A stretch of DNA of 64,000 nucleotides from Microthrixaceae bacterium (GCA_947449015.1 CANFQA010000003.1:1-64000), one strand, 5' to 3'. Counted from the first letter of the stretch, positions 9,566-18,014 are shown. Made by a program: numbers and translations. The notes: a model not told the origin generated them from the letters alone.

Positions 9566-11581
9566 ATGGGAAAGAGCAACCGGGTCCGCTACTCGCGCTG
9601 GGACGGGACGCAGGTCGGATTCGAACTCGACGCCACCGACATCTTCGGCGAGATCACTGACGATCTGCTCTACCACGGCGATCTCAACGCAGCATTGCGA
9701 CGCATGATGCAGAGCGGTTTCGAGACCAAAGATGGGCAGCGCATGCAGGGCATGCGAGAGATGCTCGAAAAGTTGCGAAAGAAGCGCCGCGAAGCGTTGG
9801 AAAACAACAGTCTCGGCGAGATCTATGACGACATTGCTCGTGATCTGCGCGAGGTCATCGATACCGAGCGTGATGCGCTCGACGCTGCAGCGCAAGAGGC
9901 CCGCGATTCCGGCGATGCGCGTCGCCAGGAACTCACCGAGCAGGCCAATGCAGAACGGCACGCCGCGCTTGATCTGCTCTCGCCGGATCTTGCCGGCATG
10001 GTTCGCGATCTCCAGAACTATGAGTTCACCTCCGCCGAAGCGCGTGAGCAATTCGAGCAACTCATCGAACGTCTGCGTGAGCAACTTATGCAGCAGTACG
10101 TGGATCAGATGAGTGGTGCGGTTGACGGGATGACCCCTGAGGACATGGCCCGCATGAAGGACATGTTCGCCGAACTCAATCAGATGCTCGAGGCTCGCCA
10201 GCGCGGCGAAGAGCCCGACTTCGAGGGCTTCATGGAGCGTTTCGGCGACTTTTTCCCGGAGAACCCGCAGAACCTCGATGAACTGCTCGAGATCATGGCT
10301 CGCCGTATGGCGGCAGCTCAGGCGATGCTCAACTCGATGACGCCCGAGCAGCGCGCGCAACTCCAAGCACTCTCTGACCAGTTGCTCGATGACATGGATC
10401 TGCGTTGGCAGGTCGATCAGTTGGGTCAGAACCTGCAGCAGATGTTCCCCGATATGAACTGGGGCGAGCAGTACGACTTCTCCGGGCAGGATCCGCTCAA
10501 CATGGCCGAGGCCAATCAGATGTTGCAGGATCTCGGGGATCTCGATCAGCTTGAGAACCTGATGCAGGGTGCCAGTTCCCCTGGGGCATTGGCTGAGGTG
10601 GATCTGGATCGCGCCCGCGAACTGCTTGGTGAGGAATCAGCTCGCAGTCTCGAGCAGATGGCCGAGCTCGCTCGTCGCCTCGAGGAGTCAGGGTTGGTCG
10701 AGAACAAAGAGGGCCGCCTTGAGCTCACCCCTCGTGGCATCCGTCAGATCGGGAAGAACTCCCTCGATGAGCTGTTCACCAAGATGGCTATGGATAAGGC
10801 CGGCCAGCATGAGATCTCGCGGATCGGTATTGGTCACGAACGCGATTACTCAACCAAGCCCTACGAATTCGGTGATCCGTTCAACCTTGACATTGGACGC
10901 ACCATGCGCAACGCGGTGCAGCGCGGCGGCAGCGGATCTCCCATTCAGCTCACGCCAGAAGACTTTGAGGTTGAGCGCACCGAGCACATGGTTCGTTCCA
11001 GCACCGTGCTCATGATCGACCTCTCGCTGTCGATGCCGATGCGCGACAACTTCCTGCCGGCCAAGAAGGTCACGATGGCGTTGCACTCGCTCATCACCTC
11101 AAAGTTCCCGCGTGACTACATGGGGATCGTTGGCTTCTCCGAGAGCGCGCGTGAACTCAAGCCCGAGCAACTTCCCGAGGTCTCATGGGATTTCGTCTAC
11201 GGCACCAACATGCAGCATGGGCTGCAAATTGCTCGCCGTCTTCTCTCACGTCAGACGGGCACCAAGCAGATCATCATGATCACTGACGGTGAGCCCACTG
11301 CTCACCTCACCCAATCAGGTGACGTGTATTTCAACTATCCGCCGGTGCAGGCCACGGTTGACGCCACGCTCAAAGAGGTCATGCTGTGCACCCGCGACAA
11401 CATCCGCATCAACACCTTTGTGCTTGATGCCACCCCAGATCTCCGGCATTTCATTGAGAAATTGACCGAACTCAACCGTGGACGGGCCTTTTTCACCACT
11501 CCTGAGACCTTGGGTGACTACGTCCTGGTCGATTTCATCGAGCACAAGCGGCAGCTTCTGCGGGGTCGCCGCGCTGGGTGA
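9566..11581 (+). CDS. VWA-domain protein, partner of the MoxR-type ATPase
   Basis: A 671-residue protein with a long helical, Gln/Met/Glu-rich body and a C-terminal von Willebrand A domain (about residues 470-670). The metal-site motif DLSLSM (DxSxS) and the later TDGEPT are both present, so the MIDAS site looks intact. A LTPRGIRQIG segment before the VWA domain looks like a small winged-helix or stalk element. VWA proteins of this kind act with AAA+ ATPases such as the one at 6111-7517. The reading frame stays open upstream to 8921, but that stretch covers the opposite-strand gene. I place the start at 9566 from the leaderless promoter. Confidence 0.85.
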   Translation: MGKSNRVRYSRWDGTQVGFELDATDIFGEITDDLLYHGDLNAALRRMMQSGFETKDGQRMQGMREMLEKLRKKRREALENNSLGEIYDDIARDLREVIDTERDALDAAAQEARDSGDARRQELTEQANAERHAALDLLSPDLAGMVRDLQNYEFTSAEAREQFEQLIERLREQLMQQYVDQMSGAVDGMTPEDMARMKDMFAELNQMLEARQRGEEPDFEGFMERFGDFFPENPQNLDELLEIMARRMAAAQAMLNSMTPEQRAQLQALSDQLLDDMDLRWQVDQLGQNLQQMFPDMNWGEQYDFSGQDPLNMAEANQMLQDLGDLDQLENLMQGASSPGALAEVDLDRARELLGEESARSLEQMAELARRLEESGLVENKEGRLELTPRGIRQIGKNSLDELFTKMAMDKAGQHEISRIGIGHERDYSTKPYEFGDPFNLDIGRTMRNAVQRGGSGSPIQLTPEDFEVERTEHMVRSSTVLMIDLSLSMPMRDNFLPAKKVTMALHSLITSKFPRDYMGIVGFSESARELKPEQLPEVSWDFVYGTNMQHGLQIARRLLSRQTGTKQIIMITDGEPTAHLTQSGDVYFNYPPVQATVDATLKEVMLCTRDNIRINTFVLDATPDLRHFIEKLTELNRGRAFFTTPETLGDYVLVDFIEHKRQLLRGRRAG

Positions 11582-11653
11582 TTCGGTCTCCGGATCGGGC
11601 AGGAACGTAGTTCCCCCTTGCATTTCGGTGGTTTACGGGGCAAGATCACACCG

Positions 11654-11665
11654 GTGTAATTACAC
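11654..11665. promoter_or_regulatory. 12-bp palindrome upstream of whiB, possible operator
   Basis: GTGTAATTACAC is a perfect palindrome 36 bases before the whiB start at 11701, inside the presumed promoter region. It has the symmetry of a dimeric repressor site, but no regulator is known from the sequence. Confidence 0.35.
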
Positions 11666-11700
11666 GGTTGCACTTGATCTCGTTCCTGGGGGACCGGCAA

Positions 11701-12042
11701 ATGACCGAAACCGCATCACGTTCAACGGCGGCAGCAGGCTTCACGATCACCGACGGTGTGCCCGTCGAGCTCGGTGAGGATAAGTCTTGGCAGGATCTCG
11801 CCAACTGCCTCGGGGTTGACCCCGATCTCTTCTTCCCCGAGCGGGGAGCCTCCACGCGTGAGGCCAAAGAGGTCTGCCGTGGCTGCGTCGTTCGCGATGA
11901 CTGCCTCGAGTACGCGCTTGCCAACGGTGAGAAGTTCGGCATCTGGGGCGGCATGAGCGAGCGTGAGCGTCGCCGCATTCGTCGTCAGAGGGCACTCGCC
12001 CGGGCTGCGGCCACATCGGAACGCACCACCGCCACTGCCTGA
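11701..12042 (+). CDS. WhiB-family iron-sulfur transcriptional regulator
   Basis: A 113-residue WhiB-like protein. Four cysteines that would hold a [4Fe-4S] cluster are present: Cys36, then C-x2-C-x5-C (59, 62, 68). They are followed by the GIWGG turn and a basic tail (ERRRIRRQR) for DNA contact. WhiB-like proteins occur only in actinomycetes and their phages, and act with the main sigma factor. ATG 11701 follows GGGGGA by seven bases; a longer version from 11668 lacks a good ribosome site. Which Whi class it belongs to was not resolved. Confidence 0.93.
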   Translation: MTETASRSTAAAGFTITDGVPVELGEDKSWQDLANCLGVDPDLFFPERGASTREAKEVCRGCVVRDDCLEYALANGEKFGIWGGMSERERRRIRRQRALARAAATSERTTATA

Positions 12043-12139
12043 GCAACACCAGGTTCCTCAGGACTCAGCCGGTCCTGTCCAGCAGGGAACCAACCCGTGA
12101 AGAGCTCAGTTCCTGGGTTTGGTCCTCCGGGGTTCTGCG

Positions 12140-12991
12140 TTACGAGGTTTGGTCTTCCTGAGTGCTCTCGACGTCTCCTCCCCAGAGGAGACGTCGTTCG
12201 CGTTCGGCCAGCCGCCATTCGATCGTTCGCTCCTGAGCCAGGTCCAACATCTCCCACTGACTCGGGTCGCTCTGTTGCAGTACCGAAGCGGGAATGAGGC
12301 CTACGAGTTCGGCGCGGGCGATCTGTGCGTGTGCGGCGACCTGTTCATAGGCCTCGGCCGGGCCGACCGCATCGGGGTTGATGAGGTTCATCGACACCTG
12401 GACCTGATTGCCCACGGCGAGTCCAAGAGCACGGATGGAATCGGAGCGGATCGCCGCGGCGAGGCGTCGTGCCAGCGCAAGGTCAGGTTCGGTCAACCAA
12501 AGGTTGTAGGCCACAAGTGGGGGACGCACTCCGACAGCGATCGCTCCGGCGGACCGATGCGGGGTCGTGGGACCGTGATCGGGGATTAGCGGGTCGAACG
12601 CGTTTCGTCGCAGTTCGGGAAGGGTGCGTTCGGTGCCGTACAGAAAGCACGGGATGGCGAGTTCCTCGGCAGCCCAGGATGCGAATGCATCGCGCGCTAA
12701 GTGTGCCTGCTCGACAGTTGCGGTGCCGAGGGCGATGAACGGCACCACGTCAACAACTCCAATGCGCGGGTGGGCGCCGGAGTGCTCGGTGATGTCGAGT
12801 AACTCCACACTTCGACGTGTGAGAGCTCGCGGTGCGGTTTCGCCGACGACGGTCAGCACCGAGCGATTGTGATGTTGGCAACTGTGCACATCGAGCAGAT
12901 CAGCACCGGCCGCCTCGGCGATCGCTGCGATCACATCAATGCGGCGGCCCTCGCTGATGTTGATGACGGATTCGAGCACGGCTTCACGCAT
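12140..12991 (-). CDS. Glutamate formimidoyltransferase (stand-alone FTCD N-terminal type)
   Basis: A 283-residue protein matching the formiminotransferase half of FTCD. FTCD moves the formimino group of formiminoglutamate to tetrahydrofolate in histidine breakdown. Recognisable blocks are the start (ESVINISEGR), the active-site segment DITEHSGAHPRIGVVDVVPF with its conserved His, and QVSMNLINP. No cyclodeaminase domain is attached and no hut genes are nearby, so the role may be in one-carbon metabolism generally. The gene lies between two whiB genes. A CAGGAT hexamer near the ATG suggests a leaderless start, but this is weak. Confidence 0.85.
   Translation of the reverse strand: MREAVLESVINISEGRRIDVIAAIAEAAGADLLDVHSCQHHNRSVLTVVGETAPRALTRRSVELLDITEHSGAHPRIGVVDVVPFIALGTATVEQAHLARDAFASWAAEELAIPCFLYGTERTLPELRRNAFDPLIPDHGPTTPHRSAGAIAVGVRPPLVAYNLWLTEPDLALARRLAAAIRSDSIRALGLAVGNQVQVSMNLINPDAVGPAEAYEQVAAHAQIARAELVGLIPASVLQQSDPSQWEMLDLAQERTIEWRLAERERRLLWGGDVESTQEDQTS
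12169..12196. repeat. Inverted repeat with 12-bp perfect arms
   Basis: CGACGTCTCCTC and its exact complement are separated by CCCA. The hairpin lies within the last 60 bases of the formimidoyltransferase gene and about 130 bases downstream of whiB. It has no T-run on either side, so it could slow polymerase or protect RNA ends, but it is not a textbook terminator. Confidence 0.5.
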
Positions 12992-13045
12992 TGGGTGATC
13001 CTGCCCTACCAGCGGGTGCGACGCTGGCAGGGCAGGATCAGGTCT

Positions 13046-13068
13046 TCAAAAAACGCACCAAGTGCGTT
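13046..13068 (-). terminator. Rho-independent terminator of the second whiB gene
   Basis: On the minus strand AACGCAC pairs with GTGCGTT around a TTG loop and runs straight into a row of T (A13048-A13053 on the plus strand). It begins about 15 bases after the whiB stop codon. Confidence 0.85.
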
Positions 13069-13082
13069 GGTGGGATGTCGGC

Positions 13083-13334
13083 TCAGAGGCTGTAGATCGG
13101 GATTCGAACTCCGCGAGCCTTGAGGATGCGGCGGCGTTGGCGCTCCGAGGTGCCTCCCCAGACGCCATGGTCAATGCGGTTTTCGAGCGCGAACTCAAGG
13201 CAGGTGTTGACCACCGGGCAGGTGGCGCAGATTCGCTTTGCCACCTCCACTCCCACACCGTCGCTCGGGAAGAACGTGTCGGGGTTGAGATTGCGGCAGA
13301 TTCCGTCTTCCATCCAGTCGGTTGTGGTTTCCAT
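13083..13334 (-). CDS. WhiB-family iron-sulfur transcriptional regulator (short type)
   Basis: An 83-residue WhiB-like protein with cluster cysteines Cys13 and C-x2-C-x5-C (36, 39, 45), the GVWGG turn and a basic RQRRRILKARG tail. The first ATG is at 13334, preceded at seven bases by TACATT, so the message should be leaderless. A TTG nine bases upstream would overlap that hexamer. It is the second WhiB in 1.6 kb, followed by a strong terminator. It is shorter than the 11701 copy and differs in the linker, so the two are not a recent duplication. Confidence 0.93.
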   Translation of the reverse strand: METTTDWMEDGICRNLNPDTFFPSDGVGVEVAKRICATCPVVNTCLEFALENRIDHGVWGGTSERQRRRILKARGVRIPIYSL

Positions 13335-13341
13335 GTGGCGC

Positions 13342-13347
13342 AATGTA
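13342..13347 (-). promoter_or_regulatory. Leaderless -10 hexamer for the second whiB gene
   Basis: TACATT on the minus strand, seven bases before the ATG at 13334. Confidence 0.6.
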
Positions 13348-13431
13348 GGGAGAGGGGCGAAAAGGACCTCTAAGCCAATGGCAAAGTCCCGGCAAAGTCC
13401 TCTCTTAGGTGTTCAGGACCCCTTCGCCGCT

Positions 13432-13437
13432 AAGATC
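13432..13437 (+). promoter_or_regulatory. Possible -10 element upstream of the small unknown gene
   Basis: TAAGAT is the best -10-like hexamer in the 235 bases between the divergent whiB and the small gene. Transcription from it would run through the 15-bp repeats. Confidence 0.35.
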
Positions 13438-13508
13438 ACAGCGCTGCGGAGGCCATCAAGCCATCCGTGCAAGTCGTTCAGGCAAGCCGTTTTGGCAAGT
13501 CGTTTCGA

Positions 13509-13553
13509 CAAGCCACGCTCAGGCAAGCCACGCTCAGGAAAGCCTCGCTCAGG
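13509..13553 (+). repeat. Three tandem 15-bp repeats coding KPRSG pentapeptides
   Basis: Two exact copies of CAAGCCACGCTCAGG and a third differing at two positions, with a partial fourth to about 13560. In the frame of the downstream gene each unit reads Lys-Pro-Arg-Ser-Gly, so the array may be coding. It lies in the 226-base interval between the second whiB and the ATG at 13570. Confidence 0.8.
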
Positions 13554-13569
13554 AAAGCACAGTGCACCG

Positions 13570-13839
13570 ATGTCGATGATTGAAACTCAAACTGACCAGC
13601 CGCCCCGTGGCCATGTCCGAGTGATTTACCTCGGCCCGGTGGCTCCGCACTGGGATGTCCAGGGTGATTCCGAAGTCCGTGGACTCGTCGACGACTTCCG
13701 GTCCCGAGTGATGGCTCGCCTGCTTCTGCTTCCTCCGCACGATCCGCAGTTCCGCCGGAACCGCGAGCGCGTTGTGCGCGACGCTGAGCGCGAGAACCTT
13801 GTGCTCACCTGGGATCTCGGTCAACCCGAGGACAACTAA
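13570..13839 (+). CDS. Small protein of unknown function
   Basis: An 89-residue protein from ATG 13570 that I do not recognise. The core reads like a compact alpha/beta domain (RVIYLGPVAPHWDV, then a basic Arg-rich helix RRNRERVVRDAERENLV, then VLTWDLG), and the end is acidic. No membrane segment or signal peptide is visible. The frame is open far upstream without a stop. A TTG at 13492 in that frame would give 115 residues with an N-terminal (KPRSG)3 basic tail, so the start is uncertain. It lies 49 bases before ppk on the same strand. Confidence 0.6.
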   Translation: MSMIETQTDQPPRGHVRVIYLGPVAPHWDVQGDSEVRGLVDDFRSRVMARLLLLPPHDPQFRRNRERVVRDAERENLVLTWDLGQPEDN

Positions 13840-13848
13840 GCCTCTGAT

Positions 13849-13867
13849 CCCGAAAGGGGTCTTCGGG
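13849..13867 (+). terminator. Weak hairpin between the small gene and ppk
   Basis: CCCGAA and TTCGGG pair around a seven-base loop just after the stop codon at 13839. There is no T-run, so it is at best a weak terminator or mRNA end. Confidence 0.3.
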
Positions 13868-13876
13868 CACCCGATG

Positions 13877-13882
13877 TAGGCT
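13877..13882 (+). promoter_or_regulatory. Leaderless -10 hexamer for ppk
   Basis: TAGGCT followed by six bases and the ATG at 13889; no ribosome-binding site is visible. Confidence 0.6.
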
Positions 13883-13888
13883 CGACGA

Positions 13889-16048
13889 ATGCCCGATGGT
13901 CCTCAAAACAGCGTTGCGGACGCTGCAGTTACAGAGGTCGGGCAGTCGCGGCCCATGCCAGTAGAACCAAGCGTTGCCGAACCCGTCGGTTTCCTTTCCA
14001 GTTCCCCTGATCGGTTCCTCAATCGGGAATTGTCATGGATTGATTTCGACGCCCGCGTGCTTGCATTGGCATCCAATCGGTCAGTTCCGTTGCTCGAGCG
14101 TTTTAAGTTTGTGGCGATCTTTTCGCAGAACCTTGATGAGTTTTTCCAAGTCCGAGTGGCCGGCCTCAAAGATCAGGTGGCGGCTGGTCTCGGGAACCGA
14201 ACTGCTGATGGACGATCGGCTCGTACCCAGCTGCGCGAGATTCGTGAGCGGTTACAGCAGGAACGTCGCCGCGCCGAAGAACTGCTGCTCACCGACCTGA
14301 TTCCGCAGCTTGCTGCCGATGGGGTTGCGTTCGCGTCCATCGCCGAGCTTGATGATGCCGATCGTGAGTACCTCGACAGTTTCTTTCATGATCGAGTGTT
14401 CCCGGTCCTGACTCCGTTGGCCGTCGATCCGGGTCACCCGTTCCCCTATATCTCCGATCTCTCGCTCAATCTCGCCGTTGTGGTCAACGATCCCATCAGT
14501 GGCGATCAGCGATTCGCTCGAGTCAAGGTCCCGAACCTTCTTCCTCGGTTCGTCGCCATGCCCGATGGACATCGATTCGTGGCGCTCGAGGACATCATTT
14601 CCGAGCACCTCGCCGTGTTGTTTCCGGGCATGACCTTGGGTCCGCATCATGCATTCCGAGTCACTCGCAATGCCGACCTCACGCTCGAAGAGGATGAGGC
14701 CGACGATCTTCTCGAAGCAGTCGAACTCGAACTGCGTCGTCGGCGATTCGGTCGCGCCGTTCGACTTGAGGTCGACGACGATGTGTCGACCGAGATCCTC
14801 GATCTCCTCACTCGCGAACTCGATCTCGATCCCGAGGACGTCTATCTCTGTAGCGGCCCGCTGGATCTGGGCGGGCTGATGTCGGTGCACTCCATCGATC
14901 GTCCGGACCTCAAGGACGAGCCATGGAAACCGGTCACTCAGGCTCGTCTCACTGGCGATGCGCCTGACCAACCAGCTGATATTTTCGCCGCCATTCGCGG
15001 GGGCGACGTGTTGCTTCACCACCCGTACGAGTCGTTCTCCACCTCAGTTGAGGAGTTCATTCGTCAGGCGTCTCGAGACCCCAAGGTTCTCGCCATCAAG
15101 CTCACCCTGTATCGCACGAGTTCGGACACCTCCATCATCACTTCGCTTGTGCGGGCTGCTGAGCGCGGCAAGCAGGTCGCCGCGCTGGTGGAGCTCAAAG
15201 CGCGTTTCGATGAGAAGAAGAACATCGGTTGGGCCCGTGAGCTTGAAAACGCCGGAGTGCATGTGGTCTATGGACTCAAGGGTCTCAAGATCCACACCAA
15301 GACCACGCTGGTGGTGCGTGAGGAGGCCGACGGTATTCGCCGCTATAGCCACGTTGGTACAGGCAACTACAACCCGAAGACTGCCCGGCTGTATGACGAT
15401 CTTGGGCTGCTCACCTGCGATCCCGAGATCGGTGCTGACCTCACCCAGTTATTCAATCTCCTCACTGGATTTGCCCGCGACCCGAAGTTCACCAAGTTGC
15501 TGGTGGCTCCGCAGGCGGTGCGACCCGGTATTGCTGACCTCATCGCTGCGGAGGCCACGCATGGCGCCGGTGGTCGGATCGTGTTCAAGATGAACTCACT
15601 CGTTGACCCCGATCTGATCGACGCGCTCTATCGGGCATCGCAGGCCGGTACCAGCATTGATCTGATCGTTCGGGGTATTTGCTGCCTGCGCCCCGGCGTG
15701 CCCGGACTTTCGGAGAACATCAGGGTTCGGTCCATTGTGGGTCGGTACCTCGAACACTCGCGCATCTACTACTTCGCGCATGGCAGTGGTTCTGGTCCGC
15801 TTTCCTACATCGGTTCGGCTGATCTCATGCCAAGGAATCTGGATCGACGGGTGGAAGCATTGGTTCCCATCGAGGACGAGGCACTCCAGAGTCGGCTGCA
15901 GCAGATCATCGATGTGCAACTCGCCGATGATCAACTGGCCTGGTCTCTCGATCCTGATTCGCGCTGGCATCGGGTCGACGCCGCCAATTCCATCGATACC
16001 CATCTCATGTTTGAGGACTTGGCCATGGCAAGACGGGGCGGCCAGTGA
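13889..16048 (+). CDS. ppk: Polyphosphate kinase 1
   Basis: Makes long-chain polyphosphate from ATP reversibly. The 719-residue protein has the PPK1 order: an N-terminal helical domain (FLNRELSWIDFDARVL), a head domain (PLAVDPGHPFPYISDLSLNL) and two phospholipase-D-like catalytic domains (IKLTLYRTSSDT, ELKARFDEKKNI). The catalytic His that becomes phosphorylated is His488 in YSHVGTGNYNPKTA, matching His435 of the E. coli enzyme. About 30 variable residues precede the conserved start. It overlaps the next gene by four bases, so polyphosphate synthesis and the CYTH-CHAD protein are made together. A leaderless promoter heads the set. Confidence 0.96.
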   Translation: MPDGPQNSVADAAVTEVGQSRPMPVEPSVAEPVGFLSSSPDRFLNRELSWIDFDARVLALASNRSVPLLERFKFVAIFSQNLDEFFQVRVAGLKDQVAAGLGNRTADGRSARTQLREIRERLQQERRRAEELLLTDLIPQLAADGVAFASIAELDDADREYLDSFFHDRVFPVLTPLAVDPGHPFPYISDLSLNLAVVVNDPISGDQRFARVKVPNLLPRFVAMPDGHRFVALEDIISEHLAVLFPGMTLGPHHAFRVTRNADLTLEEDEADDLLEAVELELRRRRFGRAVRLEVDDDVSTEILDLLTRELDLDPEDVYLCSGPLDLGGLMSVHSIDRPDLKDEPWKPVTQARLTGDAPDQPADIFAAIRGGDVLLHHPYESFSTSVEEFIRQASRDPKVLAIKLTLYRTSSDTSIITSLVRAAERGKQVAALVELKARFDEKKNIGWARELENAGVHVVYGLKGLKIHTKTTLVVREEADGIRRYSHVGTGNYNPKTARLYDDLGLLTCDPEIGADLTQLFNLLTGFARDPKFTKLLVAPQAVRPGIADLIAAEATHGAGGRIVFKMNSLVDPDLIDALYRASQAGTSIDLIVRGICCLRPGVPGLSENIRVRSIVGRYLEHSRIYYFAHGSGSGPLSYIGSADLMPRNLDRRVEALVPIEDEALQSRLQQIIDVQLADDQLAWSLDPDSRWHRVDAANSIDTHLMFEDLAMARRGGQ

Positions 16049-17559
16049 GGTCTGACGGACCGATCGAACGCGAAATCAAGTTGGCCGGAACGCCGAGTTT
16101 CGCCATGCCGTCATTCGAAGATTTTGTTCATGGGGTGCAGGCGATCGCACGCCCGGTCCTCGATCTCGACGCCACCTATTACGACACCGCCGATCTGCGA
16201 TTGGTGCGCGACGGCATTTCGCTGCGTCGGCGAACTGGCGACGGTGACCCCACCTGGACGCTCAAGCTCCCAGCCGGTCGCTCTGATGCGTTGCTGGAGC
16301 GTCGCGAGTTCGATGTGGTCAGCAATTCCGAGACGATTCCCGACGAACTTTCCTCGCTGGTCACCGGGTGGGTGCGCACCGCCTCTCTGGGGCCGGTGGT
16401 GGACATTCTCAGCCGGCGCGAGCGGATTGCTTTTGTTGATGGCGCCGGCACGGCGTTGGTCGAGATCGACGATGATCAGGTGAGAGTGCGAGAAGACGGC
16501 GAGATCGTGGCTCGGTTCCGCGAGATTGAGGTCGAACAGGTCAACGAGGGTTCAGCTGATCTCATGGCTTCGGTGGCTGCTGCGCTCATCGACGCTGGTG
16601 CCAGTGCTCCCGATCCCATGCCCAAGGTCACTCGTGCACTCGGACCACGAGCAATGACGCCCTCCCCACTCGCAGTCACCATGCTCACCCGAGACGCCTC
16701 AATCGCCGAGGTCATTGCTGGCAGCATCTGTGGTGCGGTCGCCGAGATCATCAGTAACGATCCGATCATCCGGTTGGACCAGGACCCCGCCGGTGTCCAT
16801 CGGGCGCGTTGGGCTGTTCGCCGCCTGCGTGCTGATCTTCGCTCATTTGCTCGCTACGGCGACGTCATGTCGATTGATCCATTGCGGAAAGAACTTCGCT
16901 GGCTCTCGAACGAACTCGGCACACTGCGACGTGCTGATGTGCTTCTCGAGCGGGTGACGGCGGCTACTGCAAACATGGCGCAGAGCGACTTTGGTGCAGC
17001 ACAGCGACTTGTGGCTCGGGCGCAGCGAGAACGTGACTCGGCACGTGAACTCGCACTTGGTGCACTCTCATCCGATCGCTATCGGGAACTCCTCGAGACG
17101 GCATTGGCGCTCGCGGTTTCATCTCGGTTTGGGTCGGAGCGTTCCCAGCTCGCGCTTGAGGTCGTTCCGTCAACCATGCTGCGCACCTGGAAGCGGACTC
17201 GTGCCGCGGTCAGAGAGCTTTCTGATGAGCCAACGCCCGACGAGGTCCGTGCTGTTCGCCGTCAGGTGATCCGCCTTCGCAGCACCGCAGAACTCGCTGC
17301 CCCGATCTTTGGAGCTCCGGCCACGGAGTTCGCCCTGCGCGCCGCTGCGGTCCAACGTGATCTCGGCACCTATCTCGATGCCCGCGAGTGTGAACGCTGG
17401 ATCCGCGAACGACTTGAGCATCTCGACGGACTCGAGCCGTTCATCGCTGGGCAACTCGTTGCTGCGCAGGCATTCGCCGCTGATACTGCGTTGCGCCGGT
17501 GGATCGATACCTGGCGGGCCTGCACACAACGGAGCGCGATCAGTTGGTTCCGCGGATGA
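16045..17559 (+). CDS. CYTH and CHAD domain protein
   Basis: A 504-residue fusion. Residues 1-190 form a CYTH (triphosphate tunnel) domain: EREIKL at the start, YYDTADLRL, LRRRTG, TLKLP, ALVEIDDD. Residues from about 225 form a CHAD domain, with VHRARWAVRRLRADLRSF as its basic helix and a second half with VRAVRRQVIRLRSTAEL. Tunnel enzymes hydrolyse triphosphate-type substrates, and CHAD domains bind polyphosphate and are linked to polyphosphate granules. The GTG start overlaps the ppk stop (GTGA), and the gene's own stop overlaps the Nudix start. The context strongly supports a polyphosphate role. Confidence 0.88.
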   Translation: MRSDGPIEREIKLAGTPSFAMPSFEDFVHGVQAIARPVLDLDATYYDTADLRLVRDGISLRRRTGDGDPTWTLKLPAGRSDALLERREFDVVSNSETIPDELSSLVTGWVRTASLGPVVDILSRRERIAFVDGAGTALVEIDDDQVRVREDGEIVARFREIEVEQVNEGSADLMASVAAALIDAGASAPDPMPKVTRALGPRAMTPSPLAVTMLTRDASIAEVIAGSICGAVAEIISNDPIIRLDQDPAGVHRARWAVRRLRADLRSFARYGDVMSIDPLRKELRWLSNELGTLRRADVLLERVTAATANMAQSDFGAAQRLVARAQRERDSARELALGALSSDRYRELLETALALAVSSRFGSERSQLALEVVPSTMLRTWKRTRAAVRELSDEPTPDEVRAVRRQVIRLRSTAELAAPIFGAPATEFALRAAAVQRDLGTYLDARECERWIRERLEHLDGLEPFIAGQLVAAQAFAADTALRRWIDTWRACTQRSAISWFRG

Positions 17560-18014
17560 GGTCATCGTCAACCAATTCGCCAGACGAGCACGGGGGGACC
17601 GGATCGACCCCGGAGCCCGAGGTTCGTGCTGCCGGCGGCGTGATCTGGAAAGTTGTCGATAGTGCCGTCGAACTCGTCATCGTCTTCCGGCCCAAGTACC
17701 GGGACTGGACCTTCCCCAAGGGCAAGGTTGATCCGGGGGAGACCGAGGAACAGACGGCCCATCGCGAAGTGCTTGAGGAGACTGGCTTCAACTGCATCCT
17801 CGGACGTGAACTTCCCTCCGTGAGATACCTCGACGCCAAGGACAGGCTCAAGCAGGTCCGCTACTGGGAGATGACTGTCGCCTCGGGGTCCTTCGTGGCC
17901 AACGACGAGGTCGACGAGTTGCGCTGGTGCAGCATTGGGCAGGCCCGCCGGCGGCTCACCCACGCCCATGATGTTGAGGTTCTGGACGCTTTCGCCCGAC
18001 TGGCCGAGCTCTAG
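17556..18014 (+). CDS. Nudix hydrolase
   Basis: A 152-residue Nudix protein, starting at an ATG that overlaps the CYTH-CHAD stop (ATGA). The Nudix box is complete: GKVDPGE, then seven residues, then REVLEETGF. The RDWTFPKGK segment just before it resembles MutT1-like and diadenosine-polyphosphate hydrolases. About 30 hydrophilic residues precede the domain. As the third gene of the ppk set it may act on nucleoside polyphosphates or polyphosphate-linked nucleotides, but the exact substrate is not visible. Confidence 0.88.
   Translation: MRSSSTNSPDEHGGTGSTPEPEVRAAGGVIWKVVDSAVELVIVFRPKYRDWTFPKGKVDPGETEEQTAHREVLEETGFNCILGRELPSVRYLDAKDRLKQVRYWEMTVASGSFVANDEVDELRWCSIGQARRRLTHAHDVEVLDAFARLAEL

Noticed and set aside
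9566-11581. Annotation of the MoxR/VWA pair as magnesium or cobalt chelatase
   Set aside because: No large CobN/ChlH subunit or tetrapyrrole genes are nearby, and the VWA protein's N-terminal body does not match ChlD/BchD.
13509-13560. Possible CRISPR repeats
   Set aside because: The units are only 15 bases and directly adjoin without spacers; no cas genes are present in the window.
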